Positions 22,808-33,520 of a stretch of 64,000 nt of DNA are shown piece after piece. Where the stretch lies: positions 22,638,372 to 22,702,371 of the forward strand of contig JAKGHH010000004.1 of the NCBI GenBank assembly GCA_022828595.1. Reading direction: 5' to 3'. The position numbers and the translations under genes were made by a program. The notes below the pieces were generated by a model. The model searched no databases. It saw only the letters and a program-made list of their open reading frames with translations, and was not told where the DNA came from. Position 1 is the first letter of the stretch, and every line of letters begins with the position of its first letter. The DNA is from Nelumbo lutea (taxonomy: Eukaryota > Streptophyta > Magnoliopsida > Proteales > Nelumbonaceae).

Positions 22808-23570
22808 ATAGAATGTAAACAGTGTGGAGTAACAGAGTAGCTCATATCCTAGCCCAAAAGTCCTTGTTTTATTCTTCAAGCGTGATCTGGGTGAACTGTC
22901 TGGATTTTATCTCCCACTTATTATACTTTGTGAATTGTGATCATTTTTCTTTATATATCATGTTTTACTTGTTGAATGAATGTAGCCTAAGGGCTATTAA
23001 AGAAAAAAAAAGGTTTCAGTTCAATTTGTCGATAAACAATAACATTCTTGCTCTGAGTATCATCTGAAATCTGAATCAAAACATTAGTCTCCTGTGTTGG
23101 GAAGTTATTTACCTAGGTAAATGTATTTATTGGAGTAAGTGTTTCTTGGGAAATACTTATTTGGGTAAGTGCATTTACCCATGTTCTTTTATTTTTCAGA
23201 CAAATAAGACAAATGACCATTTTATCCATAAAAAGCCATTATTAAAAGGGCAATTTTGTCTCATCTCCAAGTATTGGCAACTTTCCCCTCAGGTGGGAAT
23301 GTTAATTGTCCACCTAGGAGATGGGTATACCTAGGGAAAATAAATTTTCCATGGACCCCATATAAATCTGAAAGAAAGAACATGGATATCTTAGTCAATG
23401 GGAACCAAAATCCCATTGACCAATTTTCCTCCTTTCAAAATCCAAAAAAAAAAAAAAAAACAGAATAGGCCTTAAGGCCTTGTTTGCTTTTCGGTAAGTT
23501 ACTTACTCGGGTAAGTGTTTCCCAGGAAAGACTTACCCAGATAAATGCATTTATCCATGTTTTTTTATTT
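22808..23570. other. Intergenic stretch with two partial copies of a repeat
   Basis: Around 23100-23185 and 23494-23565 the same block recurs in direct orientation (GTAAGTGTTTC, then AAATGCATTTATCCATGTT-like). The second copy is cut off where the plastid-derived DNA begins at about 23571. 23285-23450 is the partner of the inverted copy at 7148-7325. Confidence 0.55.
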
Positions 23571-23572
23571 GT

Positions 23573-23851
23573 AACAATTCTTTACTTGGGCGGCTAGAAT
23601 CTCTCTATTCCGTACATAATCATTCCTGAGCTTTTTGGAATAAATAAAGTTGGGGGGGTCTTTGAAACAACAATTGGTATCTTTATTACATTAGCTAAAG
23701 CTTATTTTGTTCCTATTCATTCCTATCACAACAAGATGGACTTTACCTAGAATGCGAATGGACCAACTATTAAATCTTGGGTGGAAATTTCTTTTACCCA
23801 TTTCTCTAGGCAATATTATTGACAACTTCTTCTCAACTCCTTTCAGTGTAA
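23573..23851 (+). pseudogene. ndhA: Plastid ndhA C-terminal exon, nuclear pseudogene
   Basis: The frame reads ILYLGG, a stop where tryptophan is normal, then [19 protein letters not shown] and [15 protein letters not shown] frameshift follows, and the end is readable in another frame ([19 protein letters not shown]). ndhA encodes a membrane subunit of the plastid NDH complex. Only the end of the second exon is present. Confidence 0.85.
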
Positions 23852-23945
23852 AGTAAAACTATATTTTATTTTAGGTTCATAACTTCTCTCAAACAAGAGC
23901 AAGAGAAAGAAACATCAAATTCTTTTATTCATAGATATTCACAAT

Positions 23946-24430
23946 ATGCTACCATGGTAACTGGGTTCATGAATTATGGTAAACAAACAATATGAACTGT
24001 AAAGTATATCGGTCAAAGTTTTATGATTACCTTATCCCACGCGAACACCTGTAGTATTCCATATCCCTATGAAAAATTGATCACATCAGAGTGTTTCCGC
24101 GGTTGAATCCACTTGGAATTTGATAAATGCATTGCTTGCGAAGTATGTGTTCGTGCATGTCCTATAGATCTACCCGTTGTTATTGATTTTGGAATCTGTA
24201 TATTTTGTAGTAACTGTGTCGAGTATTGTCCAACAAATTATTTATCAATGACTGAAGAATATGAACTTTCTACTTTTGATCGTCACGAATTGAATTATAA
24301 TCAAATTGCTTTGGGTCGGTTACCAATATCAGTAATTGGAGATTCTACAATTCGAACAATTATGAATTCAACTCAACTAAAAATAGCCACGGGAAAATCC
24401 CTTGATTCAAAAACAATTACCAATTACTAA
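23946..24430 (+). pseudogene. ndhI: Plastid ndhI, nuclear pseudogene with internal deletion
   Basis: ndhI encodes the iron-sulfur subunit of the plastid NDH complex with two 4Fe-4S motifs. Here both are visible: [12 protein letters not shown] and [12 protein letters not shown]. The frame starts with a base missing after the first codons. It carries stops (after NYGKQTI, and at FRG*IH) and lacks about 17 residues between DLPVV and IDFGIC, compared with known ndhI. The C-terminal part ([20 protein letters not shown]) is intact to a stop at 24430. An open frame of 105 codons remains from 24113, but with no plastid targeting signal it is very unlikely to work. Confidence 0.92.
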
Positions 24431-25425
24431 GATTCAGTTTTGATCTAAAGGTAGCGAAACTTCTTTCATTTTATCTGGTCAATAACTAAAAATCCTAACT
24501 ATTAATTGATCAGAATTACGACTTAATTTTGATTGAAACTCTATTCATATATCCGTGATGATTTTGAAATATAATTTTGACATCAATCCACACCCATTCA
24601 AATTTCATTTAATTCAATTAGGAACGTATCATAAAAAAATAGGATAATTTGTATATAGGTGGGACAAGTCTTCTTAAATGATGACAATGATGATGATAAT
24701 GATAATGATTCACAACTAAAAATAGTATTGTCATTAGGAGTAGTTAACCTTTAACCAAAATAGTGTTGTCATGATGGTTACGCAACCTTTAACCAAAAGC
24801 ACTTGGATGGCAGCATGCAGATGGAATTGGGGCGTAATGTATTATAAAATGTAAAGACACCAAGTGTTGGATCAACAAGATTTGAGAAAACCGTATGTAT
24901 AATCCGAATCCTTGTCTTTGGGATTTAATTATCAGGATGTAAGGCATAAACACATTGTTAAAGGATTAAACTTTCCTTCACAAAAATCAACTAAGGGCTG
25001 GCTCGTTGGTGTATGATCAGCTAGTTTATTCCAATGTTAACATGGAATTAAATCCCGCAATCAATACTTTAGGCTGTGTTTGATTATAGTGTAAATTTAT
25101 TTTCGCTGATGCAAAATTATGGAAGTGCAAATGTTTTGGGTGTAAATTTTGATTATTAATTAATTAATAGTAAATAAAATTATTTAAACTCTTAGATTTT
25201 TCTCTATGGGTCTCTCCTAGTATATACTAAAATAAAGCTTGCCACGTCAACAACCCTCTCCTTGCTCAATTACCCAACCCGAGCAATTCTAGAAGAGTGC
25301 TACAAGTCCATGGAGTTGCCACCTAGCATGGCAATCTCCCCTTTTTTTGCCTCATTAAATTAGGAAGAAAACCCACTAACTTTATTTTATGAAGAAAACC
25401 CATTAACTCAGGAAATCTTTTTCTT

Positions 25426-25429
<4 letters not shown>

Positions 25430-25475
<46 letters not shown>
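25430..25475. repeat. CT microsatellite
   Basis: About 22 CT units without interruption; a second tract of similar length lies 118 bp further on. Confidence 0.95.
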
Positions 25476-25476
<1 letters not shown>

Positions 25477-25591
25477 ATCTTTTCCTATAATCTCTTCAAT
25501 TCACACAAATGGAAAGTTGAAAGTTGCCTAAAACCTAGCCCATCCATGTAGGAATGTGGCAGCCTTCTCTTCTTCATTAGAGTCCCACTCC

Positions 25592-25592
<1 letters not shown>

Positions 25593-25643
<51 letters not shown>
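25593..25643. repeat. CT microsatellite
   Basis: About 25 CT units without interruption. Confidence 0.95.
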
Positions 25644-25647
<4 letters not shown>

Positions 25648-26222
25648 ATATTCCCAAAACACTTAGCCAATCCCTTCCTAAAATTTCTCCTAAAACAACT
25701 CCTAATCTATATTACATGCCCAATAAACCAACTAAAAACCAAAAAAAAAAACTTTGTTAAATTAGTTAGTTAAATTAATTTGTAAAATATTTTTGAAATT
25801 TCCAATAATTATTGACATTATTGAATATTATTCATTATGTATCAACACCTAAAATATACTTTTTCATAATTTTGGTAAATTGGAAAATTTAATTACGAAA
25901 AATTACATGCTGAAAATTACTGATTTTTGTAATTTAATTTCAAAAAATTTTGAAAATTAATTATTGAAATCAATAATTACTGAAAATTTGATAATTAATT
26001 AAAATATTAATAAATACAAATTTATTAATTAAAAATTATTGGTAATTTTTCATTGAAAATTTTATTTCAATAAATATAAATTTATTTTTTACATTTTCAG
26101 TCATTTTTGTTAATTTATTAATATTTAATGATACTATCGAATAATAGGATCCTATCAAAAATCAAATTGGATTCGGATCACCCCCTATCTGATCCGAGGA
26201 GATCTAATTCGATATATATTAT

Positions 26223-27065
26223 TGATGGATGACGATTTGATCCAACCTAAGAAACGGTGACACGTGGACACTGACTCAGCACGAGCGACAGCTCAACATT
26301 GTAGCCTAGTGCGACCAAGTGATGGGCCCATAAAGCAGCTCGCTACAGTGTAGCTCACAAAAGGAGGAGCTCGCCACAACGCGAGCTCCGGGTTCCCCGA
26401 GCTACCTTTGAAGGGATACTCCGAGGCAACTTTAGCAAGCGAGCTAGGGGAACTAGCTCGCCCGAGCTCCCAAGCAGACAAGTCATCCCAAGGACCGATT
26501 CTATTAAGGGTAATCCTGAAGTATTCCAAGCTCGCTACAAAGTAGCTTGCGAATGAGCAGCGTGAGCACTTCTCAGGAAGCTTCTATCTGACAGGCCGTG
26601 CCGATCAGACTGCACCACGTCCCTTACTGACGGCGCAGTCTCTATCCTTACAGTCTGCGTCCACGTCTCTCAACAGGCGGAGGCGTGTCTGCCACTTTGG
26701 AGACGTGTCACTCACCCCCCGGGTGAGAAGTACGTCACAATGGCCACCTGTGTAGCCCTGGCAGGTAACGACTATGGCAGGAGCCTAGTGGCAGTTATGC
26801 CCGACCTGACATGAACGCCCCAATAAAAGCCCTCAGGGCAGAAGAGAATCTTCTTTTTGAGACTCTAATTTCTCGAGTATAGTGGTAACGCGCTATTTGC
26901 ACTCTTGGCCTTCATCTTCTCCTTGCTTCTCCTACAGAGTACTAACTTAAGCATCGGAGTGTTCCCGCCGGGTAAGCCCCCGGGGATTCTTCTTCTTCTT
27001 CATCTTAGGTATCTTCCAGGAGCTACATGAGTGCCAGCTAGGAGTGATCGGATCGCGCTACATCA
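26223..27065 (+). repeat. 5' LTR of the gypsy element
   Basis: Starts TGATGGATGACG and ends GCTACATCA. It is 843 bp and matches 35834-36666 along its length, with small indels explaining the 10-bp length difference. A CAATAAAAGCCC near 26820 is a possible TATA-like element. Confidence 0.95.
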
Positions 27066-27084
27066 TTTGGCACCGTCTGTGGGA
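27066..27084 (+). promoter_or_regulatory. Primer-binding site of the gypsy element
   Basis: TTTGGCACCGTCTGTGGGA directly follows the 5' LTR. It is one base away from the GGCGCCGTCTGTGGG form usual in Tat-like plant elements, where a tRNA primes reverse transcription. Confidence 0.8.
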
Positions 27085-27147
27085 AACACTTAGAAAGGCC
27101 TTTCTCTAAACCTTCACAACTCTTTCTTCTTTGAAAACTTGACAATC

Positions 27148-28557
27148 ATGGCTTCCTTAAGCAACATCGGACGAAGCACGGAGATTGATAACTCCAGGGA
27201 ACAGCCCCAGCTTCCTACTGTCTGCATCGGACAGTTCACCATCCCCCTCTCAGCGGATGGGATCGCTAGTTTGAACGTGCCTCTTACAGGGGCACCCGTC
27301 GTTGCTCCACTCCCTACTACAGTCGGAGCAACCTTCACCGAACCCTCGGTTGTGCCCCCAACGGCCAACCCGAACCAATTGGAGGACTTGGTGCAGTGCA
27401 TGCAGGCCATGCAAGCCCAAATGCAATAGTTTCAACAGTTCTAGCTCTATCAGCAATAGGTGCTACACCAGGTCTCCCAGTATCAGTATCAACGGCAATT
27501 CCCTCAGCTGCCTCAACCCCAACTTCAGCAGTCGCAGCTCCCTCCTCGGTACCCAGCCTCACAACGAGCTAGGTCTCACTGTCAGGAGGAGCACCTTTCT
27601 CACCAAGGAGAGGCCCCCCAGAACCCTCCTAGGAGCCAGACCTCCTACCACGGGAAACAAGAAAGACCGACTCCGGTCTCACTGCGGGCAGTCAGGTCGG
27701 AAGGACATCAGCTTGCCAAGTCCACGTCGCCTCAGCCCTCCAAACATGATACCCTGTTCCTAGAGAATCAGTTCGAATTCTGGCCGCAGGCTCCAAGCAA
27801 GATCCCTCTGTCCATAGTCATCACCAGCAGCCTGAGCTACTTCATGCACACACCATCCCTGACAGCACAGAGGTGAGCAGCACAAACGCCGAGCCCACCA
27901 AAAAGCAAAGACGCTACCGCCAAGCTCGCCGATCTTCTACCCACGATCTGCCCAAGCTCGGAGGAAAAGAAGAGGTAAGCTCGGGCGAAGTCAAGGCTCT
28001 CCTCTTCTCAGTTCAATCTCCCTTATCTCCCGAGCTCCTGACAGTCCTAATGCCTAAAGATTTCAAGCTCTCCCCCTCTTGACAAGTACGATGGGTTGTT
28101 CGACCCAAATGATCACGTTGATGCCTTCCAGTCGCAGCTGCACCTGGCGAGAGCCAGTGAGTCGTGCATGTGCGTGGCCTTCTCCACCACTTTCAGAGGA
28201 GTAGTCCGCACATGGTACCGAAACCTAGCACCTGGATCAATAAGAAGTTGGGCGCAATTCGTGTAAGCCTTCACATCCCACTTCATTACCAGCAAGCGGT
28301 GCCCGCAGACTGAAGAAAGCCACCTCAACATAGTGTAGAGAGAGGGAGAATCCATCCGAAGCTATGTTATGTGGTTCAACGATGCTTGCATGCAGATACC
28401 ACGCCTGGACCCCGTCGTGCGCCTCGCAACAGCCAAGAAAGGCATGATGCACAAAGTGTTCAAATGGCACATGGCCGTCAACCAACCGGCGACCATAACC
28501 GAATTTCTTAAGCTCGCAGACAAGTTTATAGCCACCGAAGAAGAGATCAGCTAGAAG
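27148..28557 (+). pseudogene. gypsy gag, broken
   Basis: An ATG at 27148 opens MASLSNIGRSTEID, which continues to a TAG at 27427-27429 in a Gln-rich stretch. The capsid-type gag domain is readable at about 28090-28554 (FDPNDHVDAFQSQLHLA, TWYRNLAPGSIRSWAQF, then SYVMWFNDA and MMHKVFKWHM), with at least three stops. Gag would form the particle. No full-length product is possible. Confidence 0.85.
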
Positions 28558-28752
28558 GGCGAGGGCGCGCCCGAAAAGAGGAAAAGGGAAGGAGAGCCTT
28601 CCAGTCAAGGGGACAGCCGAAAGAAAAAGGATGCAGCTCGGGGGGGCAAAGCTGGGTTAGTTGTTCCGAGCTCCTGTAGCGGACCGAACTGATTACACCC
28701 CACCGAACGCGAAGCGGGCCGAAATCCTGATCGCGATCAAGGATGCCCCGTA

Positions 28753-29420
28753 TTGAAGTGGCCACCCCATTTGAGGGGAAATCCCAATGAGAGAAACAAG
28801 AATATGTACTACAGTTTTCACAGAGATCACGGTCAGAGTATCAAAAATTGTAAAAACCTCCACGACGAGATTGAGGAGCTCATCCGTCATGGATATTTAA
28901 GGAACTTTGTACAAAATAATAATAATAATAATAAAACAGGTCGACAAGGGGAGCACGGTAAGGATGCTCCTGAGTCCAGTACAGGCCGGCCGAACAGTCA
29001 CAGAGGTAGCCTCCAGAAGAGAGGCCGGTTCGGGGCACCATCCACGTGATAGTGGGAGGTTCGATCGTCGTGGGTTGTACTTCAGTAGCAGCTCAGACGT
29101 CAGTTCGTGAGGCCGCCCGGGAAGAACAGAATCCTCTGAAGCGGTCGAGGACAGAAGAGCCCATTTTCTTCACGGAAGATGATGCGCGAGGGGTCCACTA
29201 CCCCCACGATGACGCACTTGTGATAAAGCTGAGGATCAACGACTTCGAGTTCAGGCGCGTACTCGTTGACTCGGGTAGCTCGGTAGATATCCTCTTCAAA
29301 GCTGCGTTCGACTAGCTTTAGTTGCAGAAAAGTGACTTGAAGCCTGGGGACACTCCTTTGGTGGGCTTCAGCGGAGAAGAAGTTCGACCCCTTGGGAAAA
29401 TAACAATACCTGTGGAAGTC
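28753..29420 (+). pseudogene. gypsy nucleic-acid-binding region and protease, broken
   Basis: A cysteine/histidine stretch (YYSFHRDHGQSIKNCKNL, where the first position of the usual CxFH box is tyrosine) is followed by an AAT microsatellite at 28917-28934. The protease domain reads LVDSGSSVDILFKAAF near 29261-29312 with an intact D-S-G, then after a stop DTPLVGFSGE. Frameshifts separate these parts. Confidence 0.85.
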
Positions 29421-29789
29421 GGCATATGACCCTGCGTAGTCAGACTCAATCACGACTTCCTGGTGGTCGCGACCCCCTCCCCATACAATGCCATAATAGG
29501 TCGGCCGATCACCCATGTCCTACGGGCGGTGGTCTCCACCTATCATTTGGCTATGAAGTTCCCTACAGACTTCGGTGTGGGGGTAACGCAGGGCGACCAG
29601 CTCGAGTCCCGCAAGTGCTATGTCGCCGCCCTGAAGGGAAAGACCAAGGTGGCCGACGACCTCGAACTAGAGACAGAAGAAACAGTCGCAGTCCCGACCT
29701 CAGCAGCAGTCCTAGCTCGGATGCTTTAGATTGATGCTTCCACCCAGGAACCTCTACGATCCGAACTGGTAAGTTTCTTACTTCAAAAT

Positions 29790-30760
29790 TTGGATATTTT
29801 TGCATGGTCCACGACAGAGATGCCCGATATAGACCCCGACCATATAACTCACAAGTTGAACACAGATCCTATAGTTGGGCCCGCTAGACAGAAGAAATGC
29901 AACCTAGCCCCAGAGCAGTGGAAAGCGGTTGACGAGGAGGTCGAGAAGCTCCTCGCAGCTGACTTCATAAGAGAAGTCCATTACCCGACTTGTGTAGCCA
30001 ACCCCATCCTGATAAAGAAGGCCAACGACAAGTGACGCATGTGCATCGACTTCACCGACCTAAACCAGGCTTGCCCAAAAGACTGCTTCCCGCTCCCTAG
30101 AATTGACCACTTGGTGGACGCAACCTTAGGGCACGAGTTGCTAAGTTTCTTGGACACCTATTCGGGCTATAACCAAATCAAGATGGACTCGGCAGACGAA
30201 GAAAAGACTGCCTTCATCACGGAGTTCGGTTTATACTGTTAAAAGGTTATGCCCTTCGGGTTGAAAAACGCAGGAGCAACCTTTCAAAGGCTTGTAAATA
30301 AATTGTCTGCGCCATTAATTGGCAGAAAATTAGAATGCTATGTAGACAACATGGTCGTTAAAACTCAATTTTCGCATGAATTAATACAAGACTTGCATTC
30401 TGTTTTTGAAATTTTGCGTAAGTTAAATATTAGATTAAACCCAAACAAGTGTGTATTCGGTGTGATCTTGGGCAAGTTCCTAGGGTACATCATCAACTGG
30501 CGCAGCATTGAGGCAAACCCAGATAAAATTAAGGCCATCTTAGATATGAGACCACCCCAGAAGTTGAAGGAGGTTCAGAGGTTGAACGACTGCATAGCCG
30601 CCCTGAGCCGCTTCATGTCCAAGTCGGTGCACCGCTGTCTTCCGTTCTTTAAGGAAATTAAGAGCAAAGGGTTCGAGTGGACCCAAGACTGCCAGTTCGC
30701 GTTTGACAAGGTCAAGAAGTACCTCGCTAGCATGCCGATTTTAACCCGGCCCGAGGAGGG
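29790..30760 (+). pseudogene. gypsy reverse transcriptase, broken, catalytic YVDN
   Basis: The domain reads HKLNTDPIVGPARQKK, then after a TGA MCIDFTDLNQACPKDCFPLP, SFLDTYSGYNQIKM, a stop at 30241-30243, and MPFGLKNAGATFQRLVNK. The catalytic box is ECYVDNMVVKT: the second catalytic aspartate is asparagine at 30348-30350. At least two stops interrupt the domain. About 30285-30465 is clearly more AT-rich than the rest of the element. Confidence 0.95.
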
Positions 30761-31130
30761 CGATGTTTTAGAACTGTACCTCTTGGCAAGCGATGAAGTG
30801 GTCAGTTCGGTACTAATAAAGGAAGTAGATCGGGTTCAACGACCCATCTATTATGTTAGTAAAGTATTGCAGGAAGTAGAGATGAGATATCCAGAGATAG
30901 AAAAGCTAGCATACGCACTGATAATTTCAGCTCAGAAGCTCCGCCCGTACTTCCAGGCTCACACTATTATCATCCTCACCGATAAACCTCTGAGGCAAGT
31001 CTTACTTAAGCCCAAGATCTCTGGTTGGTTGACAAAGTGGGCCGTTGAGCTCAGCAAGTACGACCTCCAGTACAAGCCGCGAATTGCCATTAAGGCCCAA
31101 GCCTTAGCAGATTTCATTGTTGAGTGCACA
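30761..31130 (+). pseudogene. gypsy RNase H
   Basis: Continuous with the 365-codon frame 30249-31346. Motifs include DVLELYLLASDEVVSSVLI, RPIYYVSKVLQEVEMRYP, KLAYALIISAQKLRPYF and TDKPLRQVLLKP. It is the normal RNase H that follows reverse transcriptase. The frame then runs into a Pro/Glu-rich linker (EVPRPVGHEAPSSGEPEAP). Confidence 0.9.
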
Positions 31131-31269
31131 TTCAACTCCGAAGTTCCCAGGCCGGTTGGGCACGAGGCTCCCAGCTCGGGTGAGCCCGAAGCTCCCAAGT
31201 CGGTCGAGTCCGAGCCCCGTGAGGTAGCAGCTAGTGTGGCATCTCTCCTAGTTTGGCCAAGCGCGAGCT

Positions 31270-31570
31270 GGGATGAGGAGCCTGGGAGTATGTGCTATGC
31301 TTCGAGTTCGCGGCATCTAACAATGAAGCGGAGTACGAGGCGTTGATAACCGGACTAGATCTAGCCAGAGAAGTAAAAGCCAAGCACATCATTATCTGCA
31401 ACAACTCCCAGCTCGTGGTCAACTAGGTCACTAGTGAGTATGAAGCTCGTGAGCCAACCATGGTCGCCTACTTAGCCAAAGTCAAAGAGGCCCTGCTCAA
31501 CTTCTAGTCACATTTCATCAGACAAATCCCTAGGTCAGAGAACGCTGAGGCCGACGCCCTGTCCAGGTTA
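31270..31570 (+). pseudogene. Second RNase H-like domain typical of Tat elements
   Basis: In another frame the sequence reads FAASNNEAEYEALITGLDLA, then KAKHIIICNNSQLVVN, a TAG, and further parts up to RSENAEADALSRLA. This archaeal-type RNase H copy, placed between RNase H and integrase, marks the Tat clade. Several stops show it is dead. Confidence 0.85.
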
Positions 31571-31710
31571 GCCAGCACCAACGACATCACCATGAGAACT
31601 GTGTACATAGAGGACCTTCCTCGGCCTAGCATTCTCGAGGGGGCGGGGCAGAGGAGGTCGCTCTCGTCGTTCAAGCAGAGCCGAGCTGGATTGACCTGCT
31701 CGCGAGCTTC

Positions 31711-32815
31711 TTGCTACATGGGACCTTCCCAGCAGATCGCAACGTAGCCAGAAGGGTGCAGCGCCAGGCAGCCAAATACATCATAATAGACGAACGGCTA
31801 TACCGAAGATCCTACACGCTCCCCTACCTGCGTTGCCTGCGACCTACCGAAGCCGAGCTCATACTCCGTGACACTCATGAGGGTCTGTGCAACGGACACT
31901 TGAGGGGCAGGGCCCTTGCCCAGAAGGCACTTCGACAGTAGTATTATTGGCCAACAATGAAGGCAAATGCTATTGAGCTCGTTAAAAAATGTGACAAATG
32001 CCAGAGGCACGCCAATATTCACCACCAACCTGCTGTCGACCTTAAGTATCTCATCAACCCGTGACCCTTCGCACAATGGGGCATTGATCTACTCGAGCAA
32101 TTCCCGCTAGCAATGGATGGGAGGAAGTTCTTAGTAGTAGTAGCAGTGGACTACTTCACAAAGTGGGTAGAAGTTGATCCCCTTGTAACGATCACAACCC
32201 GAAACATCCAAAACTTCTTTTGGAAGAACATCGTGTGCCGCTTTGGGTTACCTTGGGTATTGATTTCTGACAACGGCAAGCAGTTTGAGGACATCAAATT
32301 CCAAGAGTGGTACCAAGACATGGGAATCTGATAGAATTTTACTTCAGTCGCACACCCTCAAACAAATGGTCAGGCAGAAGTCACGAACAGAATCATCCTC
32401 CGCGGACTAAAAGCACGACTGGACCGGGCTAAAGGGTTGTGGACAGATGAGCTACCCAGTGTTCTATGGGCCTACTGAACCACGGAGAAGATCACCATGG
32501 GAGAAACACCCTTCAACCTCACCTATGGCATCGAAGCTGTTATCTCCGCAGAGATCGAAGTCCCCACACTGCGACTAGAAGCATACAGTGACAAGACGAA
32601 TGAAGATGAGCTCCGTACCAACCTCGATCTACTCGACGAAGCAAGAGACCTCGCGTACATCAGGACCGCAACTTACCAGGAAAGAGTAGCTCGGTACTAT
32701 AACTCCAGGGTCAAGAAGTGGAACCTCCGCGTCGGCGATTTGGTCCTTCGCAAAGTTATGGTACTTGAGCACGGTGCTGGCAAGATCGAGTCCAACTGGG
32801 AAGGACCTTACTGAG
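31711..32815 (+). pseudogene. gypsy integrase, broken
   Basis: The zinc-binding start (DTHEGLCNGHLRGRALAQKAL) is followed by YWPTMKANAIELVKKCDKCQ. In the core, AQWGIDLLEQFP and LISDNGKQFEDIKFQ give the two aspartates, and PQTNGQAEVTNRI the glutamate. The C-terminal part continues at 32497-32815 (MGETPFNLTYGIEAV, RNLDLLDEAR-like, RVGDLVLRKV). No chromodomain is visible, consistent with Tat. Stops lie at 31939, 32062, 32329, 32332 and 32476. Confidence 0.92.
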
Positions 32816-33520
32816 TGAAACGAGTGCTCGATGAAGGAACGTACGAGCTCGAGACTCTTGAAGGGACCTCGACGCAATAGGACCCAGTCGCCTTTATGAC
32901 ATGGGCGAACTCCAAGAGTGGACTATAAGTCACTCCCAGAGCATAAGGGCCAAAATACCGAGCGAACACGACCTCGGCGCAATAAGTCCCAGTCATCTCC
33001 ATGACATGGGCAAACTTCAAGTACCGAGCTGACCAACACCTCGGCATCAAGAAAAACTTAGCCATTTCAATGATAAAGGTAAAGTATGAGAAGCGTAAGC
33101 AGCTCGGGCTTAAACCCTACCAAGCATAGCTCGTTCTAGTACGATGATCGAACTAGAGAATAACCGACGAGCGTAAAGTTCGAGCACACGTGGTAATCAC
33201 TTTGCCGTGCACCATAGAGATGCCTTAGTTTGAGATAACGATTACCGAGGAGTCCTATTTCGAGTATGTAGCTCTAATGGCTTGGGTGTTGAGATCGCCT
33301 TAGCAAAGATAAAGAGAGCACATCATACTTGGAAGAAAAAGTGAGAACTTTCATTACCATTTCAAAAAAAAAAGAGAGAAAGAAAAATGACAATGCGATA
33401 ACCGAGCTAAACAGCTCGGGAAAGTTTGACAACCATAGGGCACAACCGCCCAACCAAAGACATTTGAAAGACCGGGTTTATGGCACCCGGGAGCCACCAG
33501 AAGTCCGGAAAAACACCGCC

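Larger units (their letters stand above)
23571..24645 (+). other. Nuclear insertion of plastid DNA (ndhA 3' end, ndhI, ndhI-ndhG spacer)
   Basis: The order ndhA end, ndhI, then spacer is the plastid gene order in the direction of transcription. The sequences are decayed by stops, a frameshift and deletions, so this is a nuclear copy and not plastome contamination. The left border is the abrupt end of a repeat at about 23571. The right border is set where plastid-like spacer gives way to ATGATGACAATGATG-type DNA, and is uncertain by tens of bases. Confidence 0.85.
24646..26217. other. Intergenic stretch with microsatellites
   Basis: It includes ATG/ATA-rich short repeats at 24678-24710, two CT microsatellites (25430-25475 and 25593-25643) and an AT-rich block at 25730-26110 with AATAATTATTG palindromes like those at 39.3-40.3 kb. 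From about 26140 a GATCC/GGATTCGG-rich repeat begins that resumes at 36672 after the gypsy insertion. No gene is supported. Confidence 0.5.

Noticed and set aside
24113..24430. Open ndhI frame that could be a functional transferred gene
   Set aside because: The upstream part has stops and a missing base, an internal block is missing, and no transit peptide or promoter is visible.
26293..26529. Minus-strand ORF in the 5' LTR, repeated in the 3' LTR at 35904-36092
   Set aside because: Its recurrence is due only to the LTR duplication; it shows no domain.
27139..27876. Several overlapping ORFs on both strands in the gypsy gag leader
   Set aside because: They are other-frame shadows of the gag region; only the plus-strand frame starting at 27148 resembles gag.
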